Of a stretch of DNA of 26,481 bases, positions 1 to 10,688 are shown one piece after another. Position numbers and translations under genes: made by a program. How positions within the stretch are numbered: position 1 is the first letter of the stretch; every line of letters begins with the position of its first letter. The stretch is from Phoronis ovalis. Lineage: Eukaryota > Phoronida > Phoronidae. Under the pieces are notes generated by a model. That model did no database searches and had not been told where the DNA came from. It saw only the letters and a program-made list of their open reading frames with translations. Location: NCBI GenBank assembly GCA_028565635.1, contig JAOXYB010050057.1:1-26481 (forward strand), given 5' to 3'.

Positions 1-108
1 TTTCCAAGAAGAAAAGATTAATAGTATAAAAATAAAATAATAATTTTCGTGTTGTTCTTATGGAGGAAGTACCAATATTATATAATGGAATAAAATCAGT
101 TTGGCTAC

Positions 109-171
109 CTGTCCAACGTGGTCATTTAGATTGTTCGGATCACGTTGTTCCATGTCAATTCCATCAGCCAT
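109..171 (-). CDS. Caveolin first coding exon (copy A), partial gene
   Basis: This 63-nt exon encodes 21 residues from ATG at 171-169 and ends at CAG followed by the donor GTAGCC (108-103), phase 0. Its last 13 residues read QRDPNNLNDHVGQ, matching the conserved RDP-x-x-(L/I)N-(D/E) motif just before the FEDV/scaffolding domain of caveolins, where vertebrate caveolin genes also carry an intron. Caveolins are hairpin membrane proteins that coat caveolae; that domain is not in this window and should lie left of position 1. An in-frame TAA seven codons before the ATG supports this start, although an internal Met (residue 7) is also possible. The same 13-residue peptide recurs in the exon at 2967-3107. 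The family call rests on a short motif plus the intron position, so it is probable rather than certain. Confidence 0.62.
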
Positions 172-188
172 TTTTGATTTGTTTTCTA

Positions 189-202
189 AACTTTATAAAG
201 TT
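189..202. promoter_or_regulatory. TATA-containing 14-bp palindrome before caveolin exon A
   Basis: AACTTTATAAAGTT is a perfect palindrome containing TATAAAG, 18 bp upstream of the exon A ATG. If it were a TATA box, transcription would start near or inside the exon and favour the internal Met. Functional use is a guess; in A+T-rich DNA such matches also arise by chance. Confidence 0.2.
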
Positions 203-460
203 ACAGAGATGATATTCTTTTCTCCAGTACAGCAAATGCCCTCCTGTCTCCTTGGCTGCTTTGGATGCAATTGTGGTGAGCTAACCGACCCCCGCTATCA
301 CTATTGAAAACAAGATCGGGGATCACTTTTAACCCATGCGGTGGTTCAAGGTAATAATGCAAAATTTTAGCGTCATGTCTTATTATTTACATTATGAAGT
401 GTAAAATATTATAAAATATGTATGTTTTGGTGCACCTGTTTTCAATAGTACAAATCCTGC

Positions 461-540
461 GTAACCGCTTGGATGGGTGATTCTAGAGGGCCCGCACAAC
501 CGAGGGACAGTGGCCGAGTCAGATTAGATCTCCCCCTCCC
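461..540 (+). repeat. Possible 5S rRNA/tRNA-like SINE fragment
   Basis: CTTGGATGGGTGA (468-480) matches the internal control region of eukaryotic 5S rRNA genes, as far as I recall that sequence. TGGCCGAGT (511-519) looks like a tRNA-Leu/Ser A box. The segment is more G+C-rich than its surroundings. The rest of a 5S or tRNA gene is absent, so at most this is a decayed SINE-type fragment. Confidence 0.2.
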
Positions 541-1435
541 CGATGCAGAGAATGTTAAATATTTGTTAAGAAGATGAATGGGGTTTGATTCAGATAAGAG
601 AATTATTCAAATACGATTACATATCCAAGGACATTTTGATGTCAATTTATCATCCACGCAGAAGTTAGAATGTTTTAATAGCTAAAATAAGCTAGAGCGT
701 GCTCCATCTCCAACACTAGTGTACATGGCATTGGGCCTGGCATATATACTGGGAGATTTTTTCTTAAAATAGTTTAGAAAGTATTATATGTACTCTTGAC
801 CAATTCTGCCTAATATGTTGCTATTTAGACTGTTCCACCAACCATGCACAACTCCGTCGAAGAGTTGCATGTGCTTTTTAGTGTTATTGTCATTCATGGA
901 GATACATTTCGTTAAATGTACCTAGGGTTAGATTTAGCAGTAAATGCTAAGCTAAAAAAATAATTTTTAATTTTGAAGATTTTATTTATTTGGCAAAGAT
1001 AATAAACAACCCAGTCTACAACTGTCACTAATGAACAATGTTTCTTTGTTCTATGGCAACCAACTCGTTTGAGATAACCAAAGAGCATTCCGAGATTATG
1101 CTCAGATAGCAACTATGGCAATGGATTGATGCTGGTTGTTCAGCTGTTGACATTGACATGTCGAAGTTCGAGTGTTGTTGATTTAGACGTTTAGGCACTA
1201 ATTCTTCGAACCTATTCAATACCGTTTATCAATAACGTTACCATAATAATCAGTGTGTACTACAATGGATACATAATCAAAATTGTCAAATTAAATTTCA
1301 GAAGGAAATTCATATGTTTTCTAAAAAAAATAATCAAAGTTGAAACAGTCACCTTATTATGAAATTTAATTTAGGCACATCTGGTCATTTAGTATATCTA
1401 TGCGAGCACCTGAAGGGCTCGAAGCGCAATCAAGG

Positions 1436-1545
1436 AATCCGGGGACATGCCCCTCCGAAAACTGTTTGAATATTCTATGTCGCTTCCTGCAATCTGGTGA
1501 ATGGGACCTTTTTGCCATGACACACTGTACCACTTTTCATATACC
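1436..1545 (+). repeat. Dispersed repeat fragment (copy 1)
   Basis: It contains TTCCTGCAATCTGGTG (1484-1499) followed by CTTTTTGCCATGAC (1508-1521). The same two blocks in the same order occur at 25104-25145. The upstream TCCGGGGACATGCCCC stretch resembles phrases I recall from marine-invertebrate interspersed repeats. No terminal repeats or target duplication were found, so the class is unknown. Confidence 0.45.
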
Positions 1546-2966
1546 TTCTAGCTAAACCTTTTGTAGTGATCTGATCAGGAACACTTAAATTTCATACAAT
1601 TTAAACTACGCAAAAACAAAGACCCACAAGAAACTTTGTAGCATAAACACATGTTGATAGAATAGGCTCAAGACAAATTTTGTTTATTATGCCGCAAACA
1701 TTACCTTTTCGAAGTCATCACTACATAACTTTTTGGGGATATTGATAAGCTAAGTTGACAAAGTTAAGGAGTTTACAGCAATATACTTTCAGGGTGTTTC
1801 TTGGCATACACTTCTATTATTTCTCTTGAATCAAGAATAATAATTTAAAAAATCTGTCCTCTGCCATTGTACTCTTCAGAATTTTTGTTAATGAATTTAA
1901 TTTGATGGTGAGATTTACTCTCTCTACTCCGCGGGAAGCTCCACCAGCGGGAAATCAGAAAACAGTTGGTATTACTTTTGAAACACTATTGATATAGGGA
2001 TTAATATTCCGGTCTAAGAAGTCAGTGTTTGAACATTACGACCGTATCTTCTTTTTGTAAAATTCTTTATGTAATAGATATTTTTTAACAGGTTCGGAAA
2101 ATGGCTGGACAAATTTAGGAGGATAGAACCTGGCCCAACCCCGTTGATTATTCCAGAATGTGTACAATAAGAATAACATCAACAAGTTTTAATCTTTATA
2201 ATTTATTGTTTCGTGTGGAGTCTGCGGAATACGTATTCTTCATCTATTTTTAACCGATCTCCTGGGACCCGTCTACTTGGAATTTTTGCGAACTATCTAC
2301 CAGCATTGATCGTGATGATGTACGTAAAAATAAATTAGACCAAAATTGTATTTTTTTATTTCATTATTTCACTAGCCAACTGCTATTTTCTAAATTGTAA
2401 TTTTCAAAAAAATATTAACCAGAAATTTGTGTGATTTCGAGACTCTGAAACCTGAGAGATTCCAAGGTGTTTACATGAGTTTTGCATGTTTTGTTTACAA
2501 AGCCCATCCCGCTGTAGTAAGGGTTAACCAGTTATCGATATTTTATTGCAAACTTTTCATAACTGACAGTATAATATATTTACTTTTTCACTTTATCTCG
2601 TGAGTTATCTTAGTGGTCATTGTTTGCGTTGAGCGCACATTCCAACTCTCATCTCTTATCAAGAAACTCCCCCATGCAACCAGCTTATTTATCATGTATA
2701 CACGCGTATATTGTAATATTTGGAATATATTGAGATCTAGCTAAGGGTCCAGTTATATTTCTAAAGTCGTTCCGCGACTTGCGCAGCAATGATTTAAAAA
2801 AAGCTTAATATCTTTGTTAAAATAATATATTAACATTTTTGAATTTATGCGTAGAGTTCTCTACCAGCGGGATATACAGTACACAATAATAATCACCTTA
2901 CGTATTCTTATGTGAACAAAACGAAATATGTTTCATGCGCAATCCACAATTCTGAATTACAATTAC

Positions 2967-3107
2967 CTGTCCCACGTGATCATTGAGATTATTTGGATCC
3001 CTCTGAATCATGTTTGGAAGATCGTCTGGATTTTTCGAATCCCTATTGATGGATTGATCCGATTTTCCCGGTTGATCCAACATGATATTTTCTGTTGATT
3101 CCGTCAT
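2967..3107 (-). CDS. Caveolin first coding exon (copy B), partial gene
   Basis: This 141-nt exon encodes 47 residues from ATG at 3107-3105 and ends at CAG with the donor GTAATT (2966-2961), phase 0. The first ~33 residues are polar and acidic, as in caveolin N-termini. The last 13 (QRDPNNLNDHVGQ) are identical to copy A. Over those 13 codons the two copies differ at 8 nucleotides, all synonymous, which is strong evidence that both encode protein. Splicing in the same phase means either exon could join the same downstream exon. A possible 3' splice site (TTGATTTCCAG, AG at 3121-3120) lies just upstream, so a 5' non-coding exon is plausible. Whether this is an alternative first exon or a separate, incomplete gene cannot be decided here. 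Confidence 0.62.
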
Positions 3108-3115
3108 ATTGGCAT
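3104..3115 (-). promoter_or_regulatory. Three-codon upstream ORF overlapping caveolin copy B start
   Basis: Reading the minus strand, ATG CCA ATA TGA precedes the coding start, and its stop overlaps the start as ATGA. In eukaryotic mRNAs such mini-uORFs usually lower or condition translation of the main frame. The transcript start is unknown, so its presence in the mRNA is inferred. Confidence 0.3.
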
Positions 3116-6100
3116 TTTACTGGAAATCAAAAGTAGATTATCAAAAAAACCTAAAACAATTAGCAAAGTTAAATAATAACATAATAAATTAACAAAATCG
3201 TACAGTTTAAACTTTTTTAATTTGCCGTTACACATTTTGTTTCTTCTTGCGTATTGCCCATATCTTATTGCTTAACATTGTGTATGAGAACTACAGTGTA
3301 TAGTACTACACTATTATTTATATTTTTTATCTATATCTCACTTTATTTCAGTATTCTCTTAACTAAGTAACACAACCAATTTCACAAACTTCACACTGCA
3401 TCAGAGACACATTAGAGAAATTATAAGATACAATGTATGTCTTCTGACAAAAGTTGCGTTAATACAAATCCCAATAGCCAGACATTCAACGCTGGAATTT
3501 CCAAACAATTTGTACCCATGCGTACATTAGATGAGTAGCTATTGGGACAACAAAAAAACATTATTTGCGTTGGGCCTGGTATCACTTTCACAGAGGATAT
3601 TTTTACACCGCATGTGCAGTATGAATATCAAATTAAACTTATTAAATTTTCAAATTAAAATGTGGAATATTTTTTAAGTACAAGTAACAAACTCGTTCAT
3701 TGTTCAGTCTAATAACAGTTGCTTCAAAACATTAAGGGCAATAGGAACAAGGAACAGGTACGCGCTAAACAGGATTTGTCTCTTTTATCCAGCAAACATA
3801 ATAGCAAGTAACTGCTATAGTGTGCTTGAATGTGAAGATTATAAACAAAGTGATACATTCTTTTATCCGTGACAAAATATGTGGTACTTTGGTCCACTCG
3901 AACTTTTTGAAACAGCTAACTATTTTCCGATTGGTGTTGATTCGCTCAAATAACAGGTTAGTTTCTGGATACGTCCCTTAATGGACGAGAAGTCAAAGGT
4001 TCTTTTATCAAATTGTTTATTATTGGTAAACAGTTATATGATGATTCTGTCAAAACTAATGAATGTATCTAACCAGTCTTAATCCGAGGTCTTACTAGTA
4101 AACATGAGAAATTAAAAAGGCCTTTATGGCGTGCTTACCATGTAACAAGTGTCGTGCTCTGCAGTCCAGTTAAATGATAGGAGTCCAGCTAACCTTGACA
4201 CATTCGTATACTGTTTACAGTGGCAACAACAGTTGTCTTATCTTTCACGTTATAATACGTTCACTAGTGTCCAAAGATAAACGCATCTATGTATACGAGA
4301 ATTATACAATACAAATCTCATGACAACTCAAATGTTTACTTAGATTTAAGATAACATATAAGCTAGTACATACTTTTTCGTGTTTGCTTTTGTTGGACGC
4401 AGTAAAAGTGGGAAAATGTTTCATGTTTCGGAACTAAAACAAAAGTAGTGAATACGTGGAGCATCACATCTTTACTATAAATTAATTCTAAACGAAATAA
4501 TTTGAGCTGTTTTTTATCGTTATATTCTACATACTGGACCCGAATTTACATTATTCTGCAGCAGCGTGACATCTACAGTTTAACACATGGGAATGTCATT
4601 GCCTTGCGTATAAATAACACGGAGCGCTGCTACAATAAACTTTGAACCATACTATTTCCTACAAAGACAGAGTTGATCCCCCACTTATGTAGTACCAAAT
4701 GTTTTGAGAGTGAGCTTGAAAGTTTCAAAAATATTTTGTCATAAATTGAGATAATAAAACTCTAGTTAGAGTTTCGAAAGTATTATATAAAAATTGCTGA
4801 TAAACAGGCCCGGTACCACCATATCATGCAGTCGTAACCATCAGAATATTTTGACATGGCTGACTGTAGACCACCTAGTGGAAATTTTGGTAATCACAAT
4901 CATAAAACTTTTTCGATAAAAACAATACCGTTCACCAATTGTGCTTTTTAATCTGAATGTGCCAGGTGCGCGTATTTGGGATCAGTAGTAATAACCAAGG
5001 CTATTCATAAATGAAACAGGAACGGAAATTACTACTAACATATAGTCATGTAATTTGTCGCGATATGTATTTCGTTTTATAATATAAGAGTAATGAGAAA
5101 CACAGTATTTACCGGGAAATTCTAGGCTGCATGCAAGAATAGAATCAATCATATGGCAAATACGCAATTTAAAAATACGATAGTTTCATAAGGTTTATTA
5201 AATAAAAATATTCCAGTGTAGGAACCCAATTTTAATAAAAAATTGAGTTTTATAGTCTAGGAATACTTATAAATTGCTATAAGGACACAATTGATTTTCC
5301 CATCCACTTCTATAGTAAATTCATTTACTAAGCATTGAATTGCGTGAAGAAAATGACCTGTTTAAATAAGAACTGAAGATTATTATCCTCCCAGTTAATT
5401 TTTCGTACAGGCACGGCCACCAAATGTTTTTTGCTATTCCGTTTTGTTGACTACCCCCAGGAAAATGCAACCTAGACAAAATTCAGCTTTGCCCTAGTTC
5501 AAATAATCCTATCAAATTTTGGTTTATTTTACTTTCAAAAGCTAATATTAGTTTCAATCTCTTGTACAGTGATTTCCCTTTCAAACAGAAACAAACAAAA
5601 AAGCCAGCGCCAAGGAGGAAAAAAGAAAAAATCATAAATTTAAGGTTGACGGATCATTTCCAGCACGGCCAGTCTTTGCGCCACCACTGCGGTTACATCA
5701 ATTGTCACCTTATGCCATATATGATGAATACGAGATACAACTAAAATTTTAACCAAAAAAATCCTAAAAATAGGTCCACTTGTAGCCGAAAGTCCTTTAA
5801 GATGGATCCATTTTTTTAATAAAAAAAACGAGTTTGGAGCAAAAGCTGAAAATGGGTATCTGGTTCTAAGCGAAACCCCTAGAAATGAGTTCCACAACCC
5901 TTAAAATGAGTCTAATTTCGAGTACATAATCTCTAGAAAAACAATCTAGGTGAATGTTTTGAGTTTGGGCGACACTTGCCCTGATGAAAAAGAAGGTCAT
6001 TAACCTTGGATGTATAGCCATTAAGGTCATTAACCCCAGCCTTTCTGTAGTATGATGCATGCATATTCCGATTAATTTGCGACTTATTTTTGTTGTATTT

Positions 6101-6793
6101 TAACAAGGAGGTTACTTCGAACTTTCTAAAATAAATGTGATCGGACACCAACAATTTCGTTTTAAAAATCATAACTTCATACATTTGTTCTTCGATAAAT
6201 TCAACGTTTCAACACAAAAAAAAATAACCGTCACATACTATTACTGATATTATACTTACATTTATTGTACATAATAAAAAAATTAAGTGTAAAATAGCAA
6301 ACAGTTAAAGTAATTACTAAATATTAATGGTATCTAACCTACTTAAATTAGTAGAGATTCAACATTGTTTAGGAACGTCAAGCACCAAGTAAAAAACGTG
6401 TCATTCCATACCACGTGTCATTCCATACCAACAAAATGCGGGAATTCTGCATCATTTGTAGGTGGGGAAGACTAAAGACACTAAACAGTCGTTACATTAT
6501 GTAACAATCAGTTTTTGAAACAAGTGGGTACATACAAGACACTTAAATATTTATAAAAGAATTTAGATTTATACGAAGTTTTCCTGAGACAAGACGCAAT
6601 TACTTTACAAAAAAATTATATATTTAGATTGTTTATGTACACTGTATTTCCTGATTGGAAACTGAATGAACTGCATGAAAACCTTGCATAGTATTAGTAC
6701 TAATTATGTATCTACGATCTTAAGAATATCCATGTTGGCAAAATTTAGAAACTGCAATTACAGAGGGTCATGCTTTAACAAATCTAAAAATAA
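3108..6793. other. Non-coding A+T-rich interval, no gene recognised
   Basis: No open frame with a recognisable domain was found on either strand. The longest candidate (minus 5640-5897) has no family motif and is overlapped by equally plausible frames. Around 5990-6035 the string AAGGTCATTAACC occurs twice, 28 bp apart, and a 17-bp unit is tandemly duplicated at 6396-6429. The proximal part may hold the caveolin promoter and 5' exons. Confidence 0.5.
6396..6429. repeat. Perfect 17-bp tandem duplication
   Basis: The unit ACGTGTCATTCCATACC is present twice back to back without mismatch, implying a recent slippage or duplication event. It has no evident link to the nearby receptor gene. Confidence 0.85.
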
Positions 6794-6799
6794 TTTAAT
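6794..6799 (-). terminator. Candidate poly(A) signal for GPCR 1
   Basis: ATTAAA on the minus strand, about 80 nt past the receptor's stop codon, is the common variant polyadenylation hexamer. A+T richness makes chance occurrence likely. Confidence 0.3.
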
Positions 6800-6881
6800 C
6801 ATGTGTAACATTCAATTTCCACAGTTATCTTTGGTATTAATTTAGTTCAAAATATTCATATTGACTGTATTATGCTTTTGA

Positions 6882-7916
6882 CTACACTTTGTTAAGAGCA
6901 TTTAAACTCTGAGCACGGCTACTCGTTGGTGTATTATACTTTCTTGCCTTCTCGTTACAGCCAAGCATGTTCAGTAATGCTCTTCTAAAACGTATATTAG
7001 CGAGACCATATATAAATGGATTGATAGCAGAGTTGCCTACAGCTAAGAAAAATCCAACCACATAAGCTGAGTACGAAACGACGCTCTTCGTTACCATTTC
7101 AACAGAGAAGCCCTTATAATCCACCATGAACATGACTCCTACCGGTGCCCATGATACCACGAAATAAACGACAACAATAAGTAAAATAATCAATCCTCGT
7201 TTTTCCTTTGCTAGCTTTTTGTGTTTTTCTCTCTCATCATATGTCAGCTCAAAATCCACCATTCGTTTCAAATGTTCCTCTGCGGCCTTAAAAATCTTCC
7301 AATACAATATCACCATAGAGATCATCATTGGGATTACGTGGACATAAAAAATAACAGCAAGAAAGCTTCCTCTATATACATAGGCATTAGAGCAGCTGGA
7401 CATGTGCCACTCCAATCCAGCGTCTGCTCTTATTTGAATGTTGTTCCAACCAATCACAGGTAACATTGACAAAAATGTTGCATAAATCCATAGTAGTGCT
7501 ATCACAATTAGAACTCTTTTTCTTGTCACAATCTGCGCATGTCGCATTGGGTGTACGAATTGTATATACCTTTCGACTGCTATAGCAATAAGTAGCAATG
7601 CTGACACCATTAATGGTAGCTTTGATAAAACAATACCAGCTACACATACATATTCACTATCACCAAATATTCCGTGTACCGTCATTAAACGAATAGGAAT
7701 AAAAATTGCTCCAAATAAAAAATCGGCAAAAGCTAAGGCAATAACGAAATAGTGCGTCATTGTTCTGAGGTTCTTGTTTTTCCTAAACAAATGAATGAGT
7801 GTCATGTTTCCTATTACTGCAGCTAAGCCTATAATGGAGAAACCAACATCTATTATATAAATATTGTTCTCAGTCTGTGCAGTTTCGTTGATTGCACTGA
7901 GATTCTGCCTCTCCAT
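6882..7916 (-). CDS. Class A GPCR, adenosine-receptor-like, single coding exon
   Basis: A 344-residue seven-helix receptor of the plasma membrane. Landmarks counted from the chosen start: two N-terminal glycosylation sites (NLS, NET), GN in TM1 (N37), D65 in TM2, the C91-C175 disulfide pair, ERY 115-117, W143 in TM4, P196 in TM5, SWAP 255-258 in TM6, NPFIY 299-303 in TM7, and a probable palmitoylated C320. The TM4 end (LPVIGWNN) and the TM5/ICL3 start (YWKIF..A..HLKR) resemble adenosine receptors. However, position 3.32 is Ser (no amine-binding Asp), 6.55 is Phe, 6.52 Gly and 7.43 Val, so adenosine's usual contacts are missing and the ligand is unknown. The first ATG (7916-7914) is chosen; the frame opens upstream only through GTG. 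A splice-acceptor-like TTTAACTGCAG ending at 7951 suggests a 5' UTR intron. Confidence 0.9.
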   Translation of the reverse strand: MERQNLSAINETAQTENNIYIIDVGFSIIGLAAVIGNMTLIHLFRKNKNLRTMTHYFVIALAFADFLFGAIFIPIRLMTVHGIFGDSEYVCVAGIVLSKLPLMVSALLLIAIAVERYIQFVHPMRHAQIVTRKRVLIVIALLWIYATFLSMLPVIGWNNIQIRADAGLEWHMSSCSNAYVYRGSFLAVIFYVHVIPMMISMVILYWKIFKAAEEHLKRMVDFELTYDEREKHKKLAKEKRGLIILLIVVVYFVVSWAPVGVMFMVDYKGFSVEMVTKSVVSYSAYVVGFFLAVGNSAINPFIYGLANIRFRRALLNMLGCNEKARKYNTPTSSRAQSLNALNKV

Positions 7917-7950
7917 TGCTAAGCGTTTAATAATCGTTCCGGCTCCGATC

Positions 7951-7961
7951 CTGCAGTTAAA
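7951..7961 (-). promoter_or_regulatory. Candidate 3' splice site upstream of GPCR 1
   Basis: Minus-strand TTTAACTGCAG, 34 nt before the ATG, would end an intron in the 5' UTR. One possible partner donor is ACAG|GTAGGT on the minus strand at 9300-9291, giving an intron of about 1.3 kb. Pairing is inferred. Confidence 0.3.
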
Positions 7962-10339
7962 CACATTAACTTGTGTTTTTATATCAGACTCTTATCACTG
8001 TTTCCAGTAGTAGCTTTATATCAGTAAACTGCCTTCCAGTTACTTCTATCAGAATACTGCCTTCGAATTACTTGCTGATTTCTAAACTGCACGTCAGTAT
8101 TTCGCATCAAAGAGACTTTTAATTATCTATAAAGCTGCAAAAACTATAGTCTTCTGCCGCAGTTTAACGATTATTAGCAGAGATAAATATTAAACGCCAA
8201 ATCCTTATTTGGCTGTGAAATCTTCATTTAATCATATATCCTAGAACAAACAAAAAGTCAGCTTAGAATACAATCAATTACCTAATACTAAACTGTTTGA
8301 ACAGGATGAAAAATGTCATGTACATCAATGAAACTTCCTACTAAAATTGAACATATTCGCGATCAATATTATTCTTGTCATCACATAGTACCGTATTGAA
8401 TGTACTGACCTACCTAAATTATATATATTATTTAATCTTGGGTAATATTGTATTTCAAAAAACATACAAATGATTCACCTTTTTATCCGGACCTTAAACT
8501 ATTTTTAAACTATAAATGTTAAATACTATAATCTTTCATATACATGTATATAAAATCGATTAAACGCTGGCCAGAACTAATCACTGGTAAAAATTGTCAT
8601 TTACGTCCATACTTTATAGTTTGAAGAGATCTCCAATAGTTTTGTGACCATTTGTTAGTAATTATGAAACAAAACTCGTGTTTCGAATTTTTCACAGCAA
8701 ATTAGTCCGCATTCACGATATTGTAGGTAGACAAGTGGAAATTCGAAAACGTCATTATTTATTTACAATATTGGAAATTTATCGCAAATGAATCGGAATA
8801 ATAGTTTTCGTAGAAATAACAATACTCGGAAATTGTAAACTATTTTGGGAAATGGTTTTTCGAGATCTACGTGTAGGCTTAGGGTCTGACCTTCAATCAA
8901 AGTTGACGGAGTATATTTAACAGTATAAACGTATATACTGACACGTATTGGGTCAATAAATTTTACATGTAAAATAAAATTGTTCAGATCTGACTGTATA
9001 CTTGTAGAATTTGTAGAACATCGATAAATGGCAGCCCGATATGACGCAAACAGCCATAACATTCCAGTCATTATCTCTCAGATTTCCCAGTATAAACTAC
9101 ACAGCATAACATTAACAAAGAGTACATACCCAAACCTTTACGAACTCTTTGTCCTTTAAATATTCAAGCAGACTTAAAGACCGGGTAAAACGCCGGCCAA
9201 GCAATGAGAACGTACAACGAAATGTCGAACGGACTATTAACTAGACTGAGAAACTGTAAGCTAAGTTAAAGTAACAGTCTAAAACAGTGTACCTACCTGT
9301 TATCACTATGACCTACATAAGGACAGTCACTCACTCACTTCATACTCAGTCACTGGGAACAGTGTGACATCAACCCAATGGCGATTTTATCAAGAACTGT
9401 CTTACACGGGAAGTTAAATCTCGGAGTTAAATAGTCTACATTATAATAATAAATACTCTTACTTCCCTTTCCCAGATAATGTGCATTTTTCTATAAGATA
9501 GTGCCAATCCTTCTGATTTCCGTCCAGTTTACTTTTACTTACAACAGGAAACAACAAACATAAGTTATACGTCACCGGAAACTGTATTGTTGTGATTCGG
9601 TACATTAACTCACTGAGGTATAAACACTCGATTGGGTATTAGTATTTTTTAGAGTATCCGGGATAATTACTGACATACTCTGTATGATAATTTCTAGTTA
9701 GAACCGTATTTAACACTAAACCTGTTAATATAATATATTAATTTTATTTTCAAAGTAGACAAATATTTTTTGTGTTTGAAATGTGAACACCAAAATTTTA
9801 AAACTGTATAATAAAATTGCTATGTGACTTTATTCGTTAACTCAGACTAACTCGGTTTGTAAGCGTATTTCGTAAGTTATAATTAGTACCTGATGTTCAT
9901 ACTGGTATTTATTTATGGTGTGATAAACAGGGATAATATAAAGTACAGTTCAATATGTTCAATGTAATACTTACATGGATTTATTTGATTGCCATTTTAC
10001 ACACGTGTTGTCGCAGTTAATTTTACATAAAAAGGAAAATCGAAGTAATAATAAGGTTTCTGTGAAATTAATTTTATATTCTGAATGTTTTGTAATATCG
10101 TCCTGTTTCGTAGGAAATAAACAGGAGCTGATAAACTTTTATTTTGACCTATCTATCGTTTATTGATTTATTACACGTTAATCTGTATTAATCTTTTCAA
10201 CACAAATGTTTACTGCAAGTGTATCATAAGTATTTCCGATCAGCCAAAAGTACACAATAAATACGTTTTTGAAACAATTTTTAATTCGTAAAGGAACATT
10301 TGTTATATGATGTTCTCCATGTTTATGATTTGGCACCGA
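7962..10339. other. Upstream interval of GPCR 1, no gene recognised
   Basis: No frame with a recognisable domain was seen. The minus-strand 102-codon frame at 8763-9071 has no motif or signal peptide and is treated as chance. The stretch probably contains the promoter and 5' UTR of the receptor read leftward from it. Confidence 0.45.
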
Positions 10340-10510
10340 CCCGGGGGTACTCTCATTCAAAGTGCTGTCTATATGTGCCATCCCTTGGACTCTCTTTTCC
10401 AGTTTCGTTTTTGTTCAGATATCTTTTTTATGTTTATTCGATATTTTTTACCATGGCAGTGGCTTTTTTGCTGCAAATATCTTTTTTGCCATACGGTGTA
10501 TACTTTCAAT
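10340..10510 (+). mobile_element. Partial CCCGGG-ended MITE (one end only)
   Basis: It begins CCCGGGGGTACTC, like the complete elements at 11350 and 13837, and continues into T-rich, loosely tandem units containing ATATCTTTTTT twice (near 10420 and 10480). No opposite inverted terminus was found, so it is truncated or diverged. Confidence 0.4.
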
Positions 10511-10688
10511 AAGTAATTAATTATCAATGGTATATTTCTTGATTTTTTTCCCCAGTTGATATTGTCAATCATAAACTCACCATACAAACAGTTAGTTACC
10601 TGCGCATTTAAAAAAATAGAGTAATGAAAGTATACGTTTTTGGCAAGGTAGTAACTTAAGGATTAAGAAAAATAACTTTACTTGTTTA

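Larger units (their letters stand above)
172..2966. other. Interval between the two caveolin-type exons, no gene seen
   Basis: No open frame here resembles the caveolin scaffolding or intramembrane domain on either strand. The only longer minus-strand frames (912-1112 and 1028-1219) show no family motif. If copy B splices to a downstream exon shared with copy A, this stretch is intron. It holds a possible 5S/tRNA-like repeat fragment (461-540), a dispersed-repeat copy (1436-1545) and a 12-bp palindrome GAATACGTATTC (2227-2238). Confidence 0.5.

Noticed and set aside
1028-1219. Minus-strand frame with FEEL near its start, considered as the caveolin FEDV exon
   Set aside because: Sequence after FEEL (VPKRLNQQ...) does not match the caveolin scaffold and the frame is too short.
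5640-5897. 85-codon minus-strand frame containing an HIW tripeptide, considered as a caveolin piece
   Set aside because: It lies upstream of both caveolin first exons in reading direction and lacks FEDV and the conserved flanks of caveolin's HIW.
7221-7647. Open frames on both strands overlapping GPCR 1
   Set aside because: Shadows of the receptor reading frame.
6882-7916. Reading GPCR 1 as a monoamine receptor
   Set aside because: The amine-binding Asp at 3.32 is Ser in this protein.
8763-9071. 102-codon minus-strand open frame
   Set aside because: No family motif, no signal peptide, no splice-consistent context seen; likely chance.
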